A stretch of 64,000 nt of DNA from Lepus europaeus (Eukaryota > Chordata > Mammalia > Lagomorpha > Leporidae), in assembly GCF_033115175.1 (NCBI RefSeq), contig NC_084828.1, positions 97,899,388 to 97,963,387 of the forward strand, given 5' to 3'. The notes beneath the pieces are model-generated. The model had not been told where the DNA came from and did no database searches. It saw only the letters and a program-made list of their open reading frames with translations. Below are positions 24,031-36,180 of this stretch, piece after piece (position 1 is the first letter of the stretch; each line of letters begins with the position of its first letter). The translations under genes were made by a program, and so were the position numbers.

Positions 24031-25657
24031 AGAGTCTCTGCATTAATTAGGGGGGGAAATGCTACGCTTAGAATCGGGGGGACTGGAATAACTGTCCCTT
24101 CCCAGTTAACATTACCCTAAAAAAATTAGGATAAAACTCTTAGATAAGAACCAATCCACACGCAAAATAAAGCAATGCAGAATGAAACAGAAAATACAAG
24201 AAGTAGGAGATAGTACCAGTTCATCCCTGAACTAACACCAGCGACACAAGTAAAGCAAGACTTCCTGGCACCCGAGAAGATGGAAACCAGCGGGATGAGC
24301 TAACTTCGCGGCTGCAGAGGGCACTTTACTCGAGGGCGGGAAGTGCTGCCAGAGCCCAACTTCTCCAGAGTTGCAGCAACTTGACACGACAAGCTCTTGA
24401 AATTGTGGGAAGCAAACCCGTGCTCTTAGGAAAGCCCGACTCGTGGGTCCCAGGAGGTCCCCTTGAGGTGGGGGGGAAGAGGAGTGAGGCAAGCAGTAAA
24501 TAAGAAAGTCCTACTCCATCCTCCGGCTGCGCCCCGGCGCGGGTCGGTTCGTGATGCCGAAGCATCACTAGTGCAAAGACCATGGCTATCCTCCAACCTT
24601 TCCGCTCCCACCGGGGACAACGGCAGCCTTTCTTTACCTTTCCTAAGGCAAAAGAAAACAACAAATCCAATCTTGTTTCCCCACCCCCCACTCCTCCCCC
24701 TCCTCTCTACCGGGCTGTAGTAACACAAACAGATCAAAAGCATAATCATCTCCAAATGTGATTAGACCAAAGTAAAATATCTACCTCAGAGTTGAGTGTT
24801 TTCTTCTGTAATATGGCTGTTGCCTGGCTTCTCTTTTGCTTGTTATCAGCTGCAGAGATTATCCGATTTGGGGCTACAGGCTTGAACCCGCGCTGCCAAT
24901 TTAAGAAATGGAATTCGGGGAGGGAGGGAGAGAGGGAGAGAGAAGAGGGGAAAAAATAAAATAAATAATAATAAAAGAAAACTACATCCGTGATAAGTCG
25001 GGGAGTTTTGCAAGACGTTCTTTGCTTTCCCTCGCCCCTAAACAGGAAAACGTAGAGGAGAAAGTTTATGAAGTCAAGGAACAAAGAAAGCGAACCACTT
25101 GTTTCCTTTCACACAAAAGCAGGGCCGGAGTAATCCAAACACTCACCCAGCAGATGAACATTTTACATGTCTAGTTTGCAATTATTCCGATACAAGAAGC
25201 ATCACTTCCCCCCTATACCCAGGTCTCAAAGGGCCATTGTGCTGCGAAGAAAATGAAAACAAAACCAGCCGACCTGGTTCTGATTTGGCTCAATACCCCA
25301 TCTGCTAAGCTACAGGAAAAATTCTAGAATCAACTCCTTTCTGGCAACAAGTGGCATAAATCAGGTTAAAGTCTGAGTCCCCACCGTGCTTCTGCAAGCT
25401 GCTAGCAAGGGAGCGAGTGGGTTTGACGCTATGCCTCTAGTTCCTACTTCGGAAATGACACAAGCATTTCAGATTTTCCGAGAGTACTTACTGCTCATCC
25501 AGCCATTTCTTTTCCCAGTTAACATTAGCGCGCTGCTGGACTAGTCAGCCATACCAAGGTTTTTAGGTATTTATTTTACTTTCAAGGTTGAGCACAGTAT
25601 TGTAAATAATTTCCCCGACAAGTTATGTATCCAAGTAAATGAAAGACTCAAGCATAA
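24031..25657. other. Non-coding spacer between SRR2 and the SOX2 3' end
   Basis: No gene. The block at 24720-24870 has AACAGATCAAAAGCATAATC, AATGTGATTAGACC and TTGCTTGTTATCAGCTG, and may be a second downstream element. A GA-rich stretch lies at 24918-24950. Confidence 0.5.
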
Positions 25658-25680
25658 TTTCAGTGTCCATATTTCAAAAA

Positions 25681-25686
25681 TTTATT
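25681..25686 (-). terminator. SOX2: SOX2 poly(A) signal
   Basis: On the SOX2 strand GATAAATAAATTTTTG gives a canonical AATAAA at 25686-25681, overlapping a GATAAA variant. Cleavage near 25658 is about 23 nt downstream, the normal spacing. The same double signal closes the human SOX2 mRNA. Confidence 0.85.
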
Positions 25687-26499
25687 TATCTCAAACTGTG
25701 CATAATGGAGTAAAAACTTAAGTTGAAAATGTACCTGTTATAAGGATGGTATTAGTTCAAATATATACATGGATTCTCGGCAGACTGATTCAAATAATAC
25801 AGAGCCGAATCTTTTAAAATACAACTACGGAAAATAAATGGGGGGGGGAGGGAGGGAAACCTTAAAATATCACAATAAATTTACAGAAATATTACAAACC
25901 ATAAGAAAATATTTCAAACACAGTAATATCATGTCATTTTTTTATCTGAACAAAATGGAAAGTTGGGATTGAACAAAAGCTATTATAAATTACCAACGAT
26001 GTCGACCTGCATGGCCATTTTTGCTTTTAACAGTAAGTTAAAAAAAATTTAGTACAATCTAAAACTCTTGCGCCCCCCCCTTTTTTTTTTGAAACAAGAC
26101 CACGGAGATAGTTTTGCCAGTACTTATTCTAATTTTTTTCCTTTTGTACAATTTTTAAACAATTAAAATGTCCAAATCTTATTAATTTTCTTCTTTCCAC
26201 GTTTGCAACTGTCCTAATCTCAGCTGCAGAAACAAAATTCAGCAAGAAGCCGCTCCTTGAAAATTATTGGCAAATTCTCAGCTTATAAACAATGGACATT
26301 TTGATTGCCATGTTTATCTCGATAAATACTGTACAAAAGTTGCTTGCAAATATTAAAACTTTTTTTTTCGTCGCTTGGAGACTAGCTCTAAATATTATTG
26401 GTAAAGACTTTTGCAAACTTCCTGCAAAGCTCCTACCGTACCACTAGAACTTTTAAAAAGTTTTTTTGTAGCTTTCTTTTCCTCCAGATCTATACAAGG

Positions 26500-26541
26500 C
26501 CCCTTCCCCCACCCTCCCCTCCCCTCCTCCCCCCTCCCACG
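26500..26541 (-). other. SOX2: G-rich tract in SOX2 3' UTR, potential RNA G-quadruplex
   Basis: On the mRNA strand there are at least five runs of three or more G with short A or GA/T spacers, about 315-355 nt after the stop codon. Human SOX2 has a similar G-rich stretch at the same place in my memory, so the property, though not the exact sequence, seems shared. Confidence 0.5.
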
Positions 26542-26854
26542 GTTTTCTCTGTACAAAAATAGTCCCCCAAAAAGAAGTCCAGGATCTCTCATAAAAGTTT
26601 TCTCGTCGGCATCGCGGGTTTGGCGTGAGTGTGAATGGGATTGGTGGTCTCTCCCCTGCAGCTGTCATTTGCTGTGGGTGATAAGAGATTTTTCTTTTCT
26701 TTTCTTGTTTTCCTTTCTTTCCTTCTTTTCTCTTTTGGCGTACCGGGTATTTTTCGCCGTGCCGTTTCCTCACTCTCCTTGTGCACCCCTCCCCATTTCC
26801 CTCGTCTCTGCGACACCCACTTCCCCCCTCCTGCAGTCCGCCGTCCGGCCCCCC

Positions 26855-28174
<1,320 letters not shown>

Positions 28175-28329
28175 TCAAACTTCTCTGCCTTTTCTTTTCG
28201 CTCTCCGCTTCTTTCTCTCGGTCCCGGTCTTAAAGAGGCAGCAAACTACTTTCCCCCTTTTGCAAACACTCTCTTCTCTGCCTTGACAACTCCTGATACT
28301 TTTTTGAACAAGTTAATAGACAACCGTCC

Positions 28330-28445
28330 ATGTGACGGGGGCTGTCAGGGAATAAATGGGTTTCTCGCGACCAATCAGCGCGCGGCGGCTCCTCCACTCG
28401 GGCCCGGCCTCGCCGCCGGCTTTTGCATGAAAGGGGGCGGGGCCT
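28330..28445 (-). promoter_or_regulatory. SOX2: SOX2 core and proximal promoter
   Basis: Upstream of the inferred start (28329) on the SOX2 strand: a TATA-like ATTTATT at 28357-28351 (about -25); a reverse CCAAT box TGATTGG at 28377-28371 (about -45), the NF-Y site known to be important in the SOX2 promoter; an octamer-like ATGCAAAA at 28428-28421 (about -95); and a GC box CCCCGCCCCC at 28442-28433 (Sp-factor site). Element order and spacing fit the mammalian SOX2 promoter. Confidence 0.8.
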
Positions 28446-28735
28446 GCGGCGCCGGCGGCCGCGCGGGGGAGCGGGCGGGCGGGCGCGGCGCGCGCGCGCG
28501 CGGCGGGCGGGGGACGCGGCTCCCCGCGCTGGGCCGCCGGCCGCCGCGGAACCTTTGTATGCCCGCTCGCAGCAACAGGTCACGCCGCACGCCGGTTCGA
28601 AGCCAGTGGGGGGAAAGGCGCCGAGACGGCGTGGCGGGGTGCACACCGGCCACCCCCCATCCTGACACCCGCTTCCTTCTTTTTTTAAACTGATTGACTT
28701 TTAGGTGCGGGCGCAGGGACCTGGAGGGGGCGCGG

Positions 28736-28820
28736 CCCTGTCCCCCCACCCCCCCTGGTCCTCCCCCTCCCCGCCGCGGCTGCCACTTCTCCCCCCACCC
28801 CCACCCCCACCCCCCGGCCT
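28736..28820 (-). other. G-rich tract upstream of the SOX2 promoter
   Basis: The plus strand has many runs of C5-C7 with short spacers. The SOX2 strand is therefore G-run rich and could form DNA G-quadruplexes at about -410 to -490 from the start. Confidence 0.5.
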
Positions 28821-29650
28821 CTCTGGCCTGCACAGGTGCCAGCACCCACCCCTCTGGAAGGTCCCAGCTGGAAGTTAGGAGACCTCCCCTCCCGGAAGCC
28901 CCGGCCCTCGAACCCTCAAACCAGCCCCGTTCTTGAGCTCCAGCCGCGCGGAGCGGAGGCCAGGCAGCCCCCGGCCCCCAGCGCAGGCCGCTCGGGGCAA
29001 AGGATGCGCCCCAGCAACCCCCAGGGGCGGATCTCACTGGTGCCAGCTTCCCCCGGCGGGGCGCGGAGGGCGGGCGCGCGCGAGGGTGGCGGCCACTTCC
29101 TGGCCTCCCCCGGCCCTGCTCGGAGGTGGCCTCCGGGCCACGCTCGCGGACTCCCGCCCACGCGGAGTTCCCAGGGCTCGGGGCCCGGGCCGCGCTGGCA
29201 TCTCCCCCGCCGGCTGCCCCGGGCGGTGGCCGCGCCGCCGAGGGGGGCGCAGGTGCGGGCGGCCGGATGGCGGGGGGCGGAGGCGGGGGCTCCGGAACCC
29301 TGCCCGCCCGGGACCCGAGAGGGTAATTTTAGCCGCTCTGCCATTGTCCCGACGTAAAGATTTCAATAGGTAGGCGCTCAAAGCGGAGAGCCGTGGCAGC
29401 ACGTCCGTTACAAATAGGTAGTTTTGTTTCTCTTGTTGTCGCTACACGGGGTCGAACAAAGCCCCCGTCTAAGTTTCCTTCCACTCTCTTGTTGGGATCT
29501 TTGTGGCTAAAACGCACTTGACGACAAAGGAGGGGTAGAGAAGAAGAAGCAGGAGAGGAACGCAACCCTGGCGCTGTGTCTTGTTTATGAGAGGCTTAAA
29601 CCACCGGGGCTCCGCACGCTCTCCGCCCCCGACCGACCCTCCCGCGCCCT

Positions 29651-30160
29651 AGGGAGACGCACGCGGGGGTCCCCGCCGGCCGCGCTCCGGGCCTGATCTT
29701 TACGGAACTTTGCTGCTTTCTTAACCTCCTCCTGCCCCTCCCCGGCTCCTCCAGCGCCTGCCCTGCCCTGTCCGTGGCTGTCACCCTCGGGCCCAGCACG
29801 CCCGCAGCAAGGGTGCGGGGAGGGTGGGGCGGGAAGGAGCCTGCAGACGTGCGTAACACACTGTCTCCCCCGACCTGCCCTCCCCCTCGCGCCCCCAGCC
29901 CCCCCCCCCCCACGTCTCTTTCCCTCCAAAGTTAGGGGTCCCTTTGGTTCTTGGGAACTGATCGCAGAAGCTGACACTGGCCTTTTCCAAACGGGCCCCC
30001 TCGCCGGCATTTTTCAAGATACAGCGCTGCTCTCTGTTTACTCGAGGTGCGGTATTAAGCTACAGGCGGGACCTCTAGATGAGCAGAGAGAAAAAGGTTG
30101 AGAGGATGTGGAGAGAAGGCGGCACCCGGCTTTTCGGCGTGCCTGGTTTCAGGGACGGGG
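29651..30160. other. GC-rich upstream flank of SOX2
   Basis: No gene. It is moderately CpG-rich with a C run at 29900-29911. Minus-strand ORFs of up to 141 codons lack any domain. Confidence 0.5.
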
Positions 30161-30182
30161 CTACTGCGCCCCCTGCTGGTGG
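30161..30182 (-). promoter_or_regulatory. CTCF-like motif 1.8 kb upstream of SOX2
   Basis: On the minus strand CCACCAGCAGGGGGCGCAG. The 14-base core CCAGCAGGGGGCGC (30179-30166) matches the CTCF core consensus CCASYAGRKGGCRS at every position. CTCF occupancy just upstream of Sox2 is known in mouse. Motif orientation is the same as SOX2 transcription. Confidence 0.65.
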
Positions 30183-30769
30183 ATTAGCTTTTCCCAGACT
30201 GCAGCTTTTACCTTTAAAATAAGGTGTTTGGAAATAATAAAATAAAGAAAAAAAAATGAGGGGGATGGAAGATCAAACTAATTACACCTAATCTAAACAA
30301 AAGAAAAGTTAACATATCATATAAGCTGTAGAGCCAAATCATAAGAATCAAAGTTAATTTGCTTAACTTAGAAATGTACATACAACCTCGAGATAAGTGG
30401 GAGGTTAAACCACGGGAAAAAATAGGTACAAATTATGAGATTCAACATATGAATGAATTATGATTGTCCAGGAGGCGCCAAGGGCAGACTAAGCGTTCAC
30501 TTTGTGATTGTGTATGCATCGGTCTGCACTTAATAGCATTATTCTGAAAACTTAAAAAAGCTTATGGATAATTAAGTTTGAAGAAAAAAAAGAAAAACTG
30601 AGGGGCTGGCCGGTGTGGATAATGGTGGTGTATATTTATTAAAATAAATATTAATAACGCATGGTTAGAGAAGCAAATCTTCTTCGTCTCACTGTCTTTC
30701 TCTGGACACATAATAGTAAGAGGCACCAGTTTTTCCTTGGGATGATATACAAAAGCATTTCCACATGCT
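30183..30769. other. AT-rich non-coding spacer upstream of SOX2
   Basis: No gene and no repeat recognised. It holds many TAAT/ATTA words in ordinary AT-rich sequence. Confidence 0.5.
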
Positions 30770-31060
30770 CAGATGCATGTGCCAGTGTCTGAACTCTGTA
30801 ATAATGCATTTAAGAGGTTAAAGGAACTGGCTAGGTCTTTTGTTAATTGATTTTATCATATAAATAAGCTATGGAAATACATTACAATTGTGTTATCATT
30901 GGCTGCATTTATTTACAGCTTTATTTTAATTACGCCTGCTGTACTTATCGAGGCAATAAACTAACTGTGGCTGGCATTTATGCATAATAATGTGCTATGA
31001 AAATAAGATTAAAGAAGATCATGATAGCAGAAGCAATTTTCTCATTAGTTTCTTTAGAAC
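30770..31060. promoter_or_regulatory. Candidate SOX2 upstream enhancer (-2.5 to -2.7 kb)
   Basis: High density of SOX/POU/homeodomain words: TGTAATAATGCATTTAAG, CTTTTGTTAATTGATTTTATC, ATTACAATTGTGTTATCATTGG, TTTTAATTACGCC and TTTATGCATAATAATG. No simple repeat. It could be part of the N-2/SRR1 upstream enhancer region that drives Sox2 in anterior neural tissue. The assignment is inference. Confidence 0.4.
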
Positions 31061-31640
31061 ATATGTATTTAAAAACATCAGATCACCGGCCACTGTATTT
31101 CAATCCAGCACTGTCACTGCCCCCTAAATATGATAACTATAACAATCCAACAGATGACAGGGGCGGCACGGTTTTGGGTTTACAGTAGATGGCTACGGTA
31201 CTGACAATGATATACCACTGGCTACCAACGAATTAGAAAGAAAAAAAAAAAAAAGACTTGAAACAAAGTGTTCCATTCTCTGTGAATTTAAAACAGTGCT
31301 GTTGGCCCCTGAAAGTGCTTTATCTAAAAGACAGTGTAAATACTTCCACGAGCAGTAAAGAGCTACCAACACAAGAGAGCAAGCTTGGTAATTAGGAGCA
31401 ACAAATGCATAACTCCTGGCATATTCTTATTTGATTTAGACCTACTGTAGATCTTAGCCCAAAAGCCTTAACCGCAAAGTGTAACTCAATTTTATTGTAA
31501 AAAGAAATCTTTTGCTTTGATTTTTCTCTCCCAAACTCTTCCCATCCATCCTTCCATCCATCCATCCATCTGAAGCCAACTCAGAATTCTGTGGAGATAG
31601 GGGACTGTAGACTTATTTTTTTCTTCTTAGTGGCAAATAG
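31061..31640. other. Non-coding spacer with a TCCA repeat
   Basis: No gene. The (ATCC)n stretch at 31542-31570 is listed separately. Confidence 0.5.
31542..31570 (+). repeat. (ATCC)n microsatellite
   Basis: Seven imperfect CATC/TCCA tetranucleotide units. Confidence 0.9.
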
Positions 31641-31970
31641 AGGTTTAACTTGCAGTAATTAGGTGAGAACTAGCCAAGCATCTTACTATTATGATGCTTG
31701 TTAAAAAACGCTTCTTTTCTGCATCTGCATTTGAGTGTGTTCCCCTCCTCTCTTAATCTTCTTATGGAAATGAAGGCGAACGGCAGGGAACCTGCAGAGT
31801 CCTGGAGAATGTCCTTGTTAACTGGAATTTCTCAGCATTGCTAATTAGCAGAGTTTGACGACCACCAGCACTGGGGAAAGCTCTGTTTAACCACTCACAA
31901 ACCATTCCGAGGAAGAGCACACTAATTTTATTTTGTAATTAAAATCTGAAAAGGGCCCTATTTGACAGTT
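31641..31970. promoter_or_regulatory. Candidate N-2/SRR1 enhancer, about -3.5 kb
   Basis: Contains CAGTAATTAGGTGAG, ATTATGATGC, CAGCATTGCTAATTAGCAGAG (palindromic CTAATTAG core), CACTAATTTTATTTTGTAATTAAAATC and ACCACTCACAAACC. SRR1/N-2 lies a few kb upstream of the Sox2 start in mouse and is controlled by homeodomain (OTX2, LHX2-type) and POU factors. Both position and site types fit. I cannot align it here. Confidence 0.4.
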
Positions 31971-34900
31971 AGGGCTATGAGAGTTTTATCTCCCTGTGAA
32001 ATAATTACTGCCTTGATAACTCAATTTTCTGAAAAATGTCAACTGTGGGCTCCAAAAGTTTTAATTTCATTACGTAAGGGGGGAAAAAAAAGCAAGAAAA
32101 ATAGAAGAAAATGTACAGAAAGGCTTTCTAATTCTGGAACTGGTTAAATACATTAGCAGCCAGATTTGGCCAAATGAAGCTATTTTCCCTCCCTTCTGGT
32201 CGTGTTTCCTCCCGACGCCAACCTGCGAGCTATCTTCTCTGAGAGTGACCGCAGCGGTGGTCACTCTGGAGTGCAGATCACGCCGGTAATCTGGTAAGTC
32301 AGAGGCAGTGAAACAAAAAAGGGCAGTGCCGCGAGCAGACGAAACTTCCTTGTTTTCAAGGCCAAAAATTAAAATTAGGACAGTGCTAGTGAATTTGGTG
32401 AGATACAATTTAACTTACACTTGTCTCCCCTAGGAGAGAATCAAGAAGGGCAAAGTAAAGAGTGTGGCATAGGCAGTTTTTATAACGTTTACTTCTCCCC
32501 TCTAAAGGCATAACAATTCCCAACCCCTCCAAACTGGGGCATGCCACAAGACTTCAGAATGATCAGAGCTGGATTCTCCCAAGATTTCAGAGACAAAGAT
32601 GAGGGCAGGAAAAGAAATGCATGACAGGATATCTTTTCCTTGGCAAAACATCGCATACTTTCCCCAAATAATCAACAAGCAATAAGCTGAGGGAAGTCAG
32701 AGCAAAAACCAATAACTGAATGGGACCACTTGCCAAACTTGGGTTCCTGTAGACTGCGAAGGCTCCCCCTCGGGAAATTTTGGGGAGGGGCACCTTCATT
32801 TTTATAACACCATTTTCAAAAAAATGCTCCACACTCCTTCATCCACATTTCCCCCGTTTTCTTCCTAGGCCAAACTTATCAGCTGTCAGAAGTGTGAAGG
32901 ATTCCTGACAGCAATCCTAATACATGCTTCTAGATGCCACAGAGAACAAACTATGCACCTCCATCCTCTCCTGTTTACTGAGACACAGCCATGCATATGG
33001 GTGCGTGGTAGATGGGCAATTTCAAATTGCTTCATCATATTTTTGTCTTCTTGTCTGTCTCTTTAGCACCTTGTCTTTAATTTCCAGAAGTGGCATTACA
33101 CATAACAACTGAACAAGGGGATAACAAATGCTGTTTCAGGCCAGACCCAATTTCACCAAATAATTTCACTCAAGAGCTGTAAGGACCCTTGAAACCCAAG
33201 GAATGCAGAGCTGCTTTGCATTGAGCTCCCCTTTCACTCATTCTCTTTCATCTAATGCTCACTGATGAAGTAAGTACATTTTGAGAAGAATTCAATAGTT
33301 AGGAAACTAAATATATTTTCCCCTTCCTTCAAATTATAGCCACAAAAGTCATATATAATCACTTGTGTATGTCTTCCGGGCTGTATATAATAATCAGATC
33401 ACTTACAATATCTCATATCTATGTACATCTGCCATATATTCCAGCTCCAAACTTTTCTGGAAACAGGAATTCATACTTCATAATTTCTTTCTCATTTCTC
33501 AATTATCAAGCACTTTTAACATAGGATTCGGTCGCTGAACTGCAGCTGTTGTCCAGGAAAAAAAAATGCAGTGTGGCCATTAAGTGATCTAATTATTTTA
33601 AATGGAAATTTTCTTTTTAAAGGACAGTAAACTGAAAGCTTAAAGAGCCGCCACCAGTGGTTTTCAGTTGCATTAAGCTTATGGTTTTGATTCTAAAACT
33701 TAGGAGAACAGGGGAAAAAAAAAAAAACCTGAAAAACCAAAAAAAGCAAACAGATCACGGTGAGCTCCAGGTGGCTTTATAAAACCCCTGGACCCTTTTG
33801 CACCTTTAAATCATTGTTTGGGAGTCTAAATACATATTTTCCTGATTGACCACACTACATTGTATGATTAATTATATACAACAAATAGGGCCTCTTTAGC
33901 TTGCTTATTTTTCAGTGGCTAGGATTGCTACCTTAAGATGATTGTTTTAAATTCTCCATCTGTGACTACTTCATTTAGCTGTGAGAATAACAAACCTGAG
34001 CCTTCCTTGAGGTTTCTTTAACCCATATGAAAGGCCGCCGCAGTGCAGGCTGGGCCGTGTGTCCAGGACAAGGGCCGTCCACCAAGCAGGGGCAGCCTCT
34101 TTCCAAGAGGCATAAACAGAATGTTGACTTTCTTTTGGAGAGCACAGGGAACTCACTGCTCCTATGCTACCCAAAAGCTCCCTTTCCGGAGGTACAACTG
34201 GACTTTCTATGGAGCCCCCACATCTCAGCGGACTGAGGTGTTTGGCACTCCCCAAAAAGCATGTTGGGGCAAGAAATTCGATCTGCTTAACATGTGAGAG
34301 ACAGGACTATTATCAAAGGTAAAGGAAGAAAGCCTTTCACCTGTGGCATGAAAAGAGGTTGAAAGCAAACCATTGGGAGGAAAAAAAAAACGCACCCTAC
34401 AATCACCATCAGCCCTAAACGAAACTATTACCACTTTTTTTCTCAAAGATTTGCAGCTGCGGCTCACCCTGGAAAGTGCTCTGAATCAAAGTGTCCACCC
34501 ATCCTGGGCGGGCTGGTATCCTCCAGGCCTCCCACTGACATCTGGAGCCCTCTCCCAAAAGCTCTTCTGGTCTCAAAAGAACTGTCTGAGAAGTCAGCCT
34601 TCCGTGAGGCCCTCTGCCGCGTGCCCCCTAGCGCCCCCCTTCCAGGCCGGCTCACAGGGACTTGGGCTGCCAACCCCGTCCCAATGGAGTTCTCAGATGG
34701 CTGGCCCGATAAATCTTTCAAAGCTCCTTGGAAGCTGGGGGCCTGACTTTTATCTCCCCTCCCACCCTCCTTTCCCTTTTTGTCGGCTCTCCCCACTCCC
34801 GTTCCCCCTCGCCCCACCCCCCCGCCTTAATTCGGAGATCGTTGACACGATAGGCTGTGATGAGTCCTTCAGACACTGTTATGATCTACGGTGACAATCT

Positions 34901-35399
34901 CGGCACCTAATTCACAGATTATTGACAAGCACCGTGGGCTCCATGGTGTCAAGTTGTACTTGTGGTTTCAACACCCTTCAGCAACCCCCCGTAGCCGCGG
35001 GGCTACGCACAGTGTTGGCAGCGCGCATCTGCCCGGCTGGGTGCGGGAGCGATGCGGGTCTGCCTCCACCTCCGTCCCCAAATTCAAGGCCGACAGGGTT
35101 TTCTCTCTGGCGCCTTTGTCTGTCTCAGGGTCGGAGCCACGAAACTAGTAAGATCTCCAGAGTTTACAAAGTAAAAGAACGAACTTAACGAGTGAGGGCT
35201 CATCCTCGCTTCACGGTCAGTTTCTCCAGCCGCAGATACCAGGGTATTAAAAAAAAAAATCGTGGGGAAGTATCATTAAAAGATGTTTATTTTGGTGTAA
35301 AATTTTTTGGAGGGGGGGAACCCATGCCAATTTTTTTTCCCCCGTATTACGCATTTTGCATGAACTTTATAAAGCCTTCTAAAGCTACCATGCTCCAAA
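31971..35399. other. Non-coding SOX2 upstream flank
   Basis: No gene. Non-repetitive blocks that look regulatory are 32140-32420, 33530-33720 (CTAATTATTTTAAATGG, TTGCATTAAGC) and 34840-34960 (ACACTGTTATGATC, AATTCACAGATTATTGAC). A CTCF-like motif lies at 34621-34634. No lagomorph SINE or L1 seen. Confidence 0.5.
34621..34634 (-). promoter_or_regulatory. CTCF-like motif, weaker
   Basis: On the minus strand GCGCTAGGGGGCAC. The ten right-hand positions of the CTCF core match and two of the four left-hand ones do. Confidence 0.4.
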
Positions 35400-36180
35400 C
35401 CTTGGGTTCCAGACGCAGGTGCTTTTCAGGTTCACCAGCAAAGGGGTGAGGGATGGAGGGCAGACGAGGCCGAGAGCTGGGCACGCACCCCGTGGGCCTA
35501 AGCTGGGCGGGCCCATCCTCCTGGATCGCCCACACAGCCGGGCGACGCTGGGTACTTGCACAACAGGGCGCCGGGCCAACCCGCGGCGGGCTCAGGCCTG
35601 GACGCCGGGGCCAGGGGCCAGAAACGCCCGCCCCGCCCCTGCAGAGCGCTTTGCCGCGGCGGAGACACGCGGCGCGCTGCCAGCCGCTGCGGCTTTGCCT
35701 TCTGCGAAGGAGCCAGGCCCTCGCCGGCGCCCTAGCCAGCGCCGCAAAGGGCGCAGGGGCTTGCCTTTCTGCGGGCCGCGCGGGGCCGAGGGGGCGACCA
35801 CGGCCCCAGCACGCCTGGGCCACCCGCTTGTTCCGTCCTCTGCCCTCATCTGCGGGCTGTGCTTTCTTCCTGGGCCCTGGGCAAGACTGGGCCTCGCTGC
35901 CCCGCGCGCCCGCAGCCAGGTGCGCGCAGGCTGGGACCCCTGGCTTGGCGGGGGTGCGGTCGGCACCAGACCACGCGGTGGCGAGAGCCACATCACCGCC
36001 GAACCACTAGCCTGGGCCCCCTCGCGCGGGCCGCCTGCAGCGCTTTGCGGGCTGCGCCCTCCCCCGCGGCGGGCGGCGCGGGAGCCCCTGCACAGCCTTG
36101 GGACCTTCGCTGTCAGCACGGCCGCACCCCTACCGGTGCCGCTCGGTTCTCCAGCCCGTTGGGACTTAGCATTTTCCTAA
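35400..36180. other. CpG island without a coding gene, about 7-8 kb upstream of SOX2
   Basis: Very dense CpG from about 35450 to 36160, between AT-rich flanks. Open frames of 175-253 codons on both strands lack family signatures. Possible roles are an alternative promoter of the SOX2-OT lncRNA or a Polycomb-regulated enhancer. Confidence 0.6.

Noticed and set aside
30601..30650. GGGGCTGGCCGGTGTGG as a CSINE head inside the repeat-poor domain
   Set aside because: Only about 17 bases resemble the head; the body and tail are absent, so chance similarity is likelier.
35419..36180. 253-codon plus-strand open frame in the 35.4 kb CpG island
   Set aside because: Composition artefact: high GC removes stop codons, comparable frames exist on both strands, and there is no domain.
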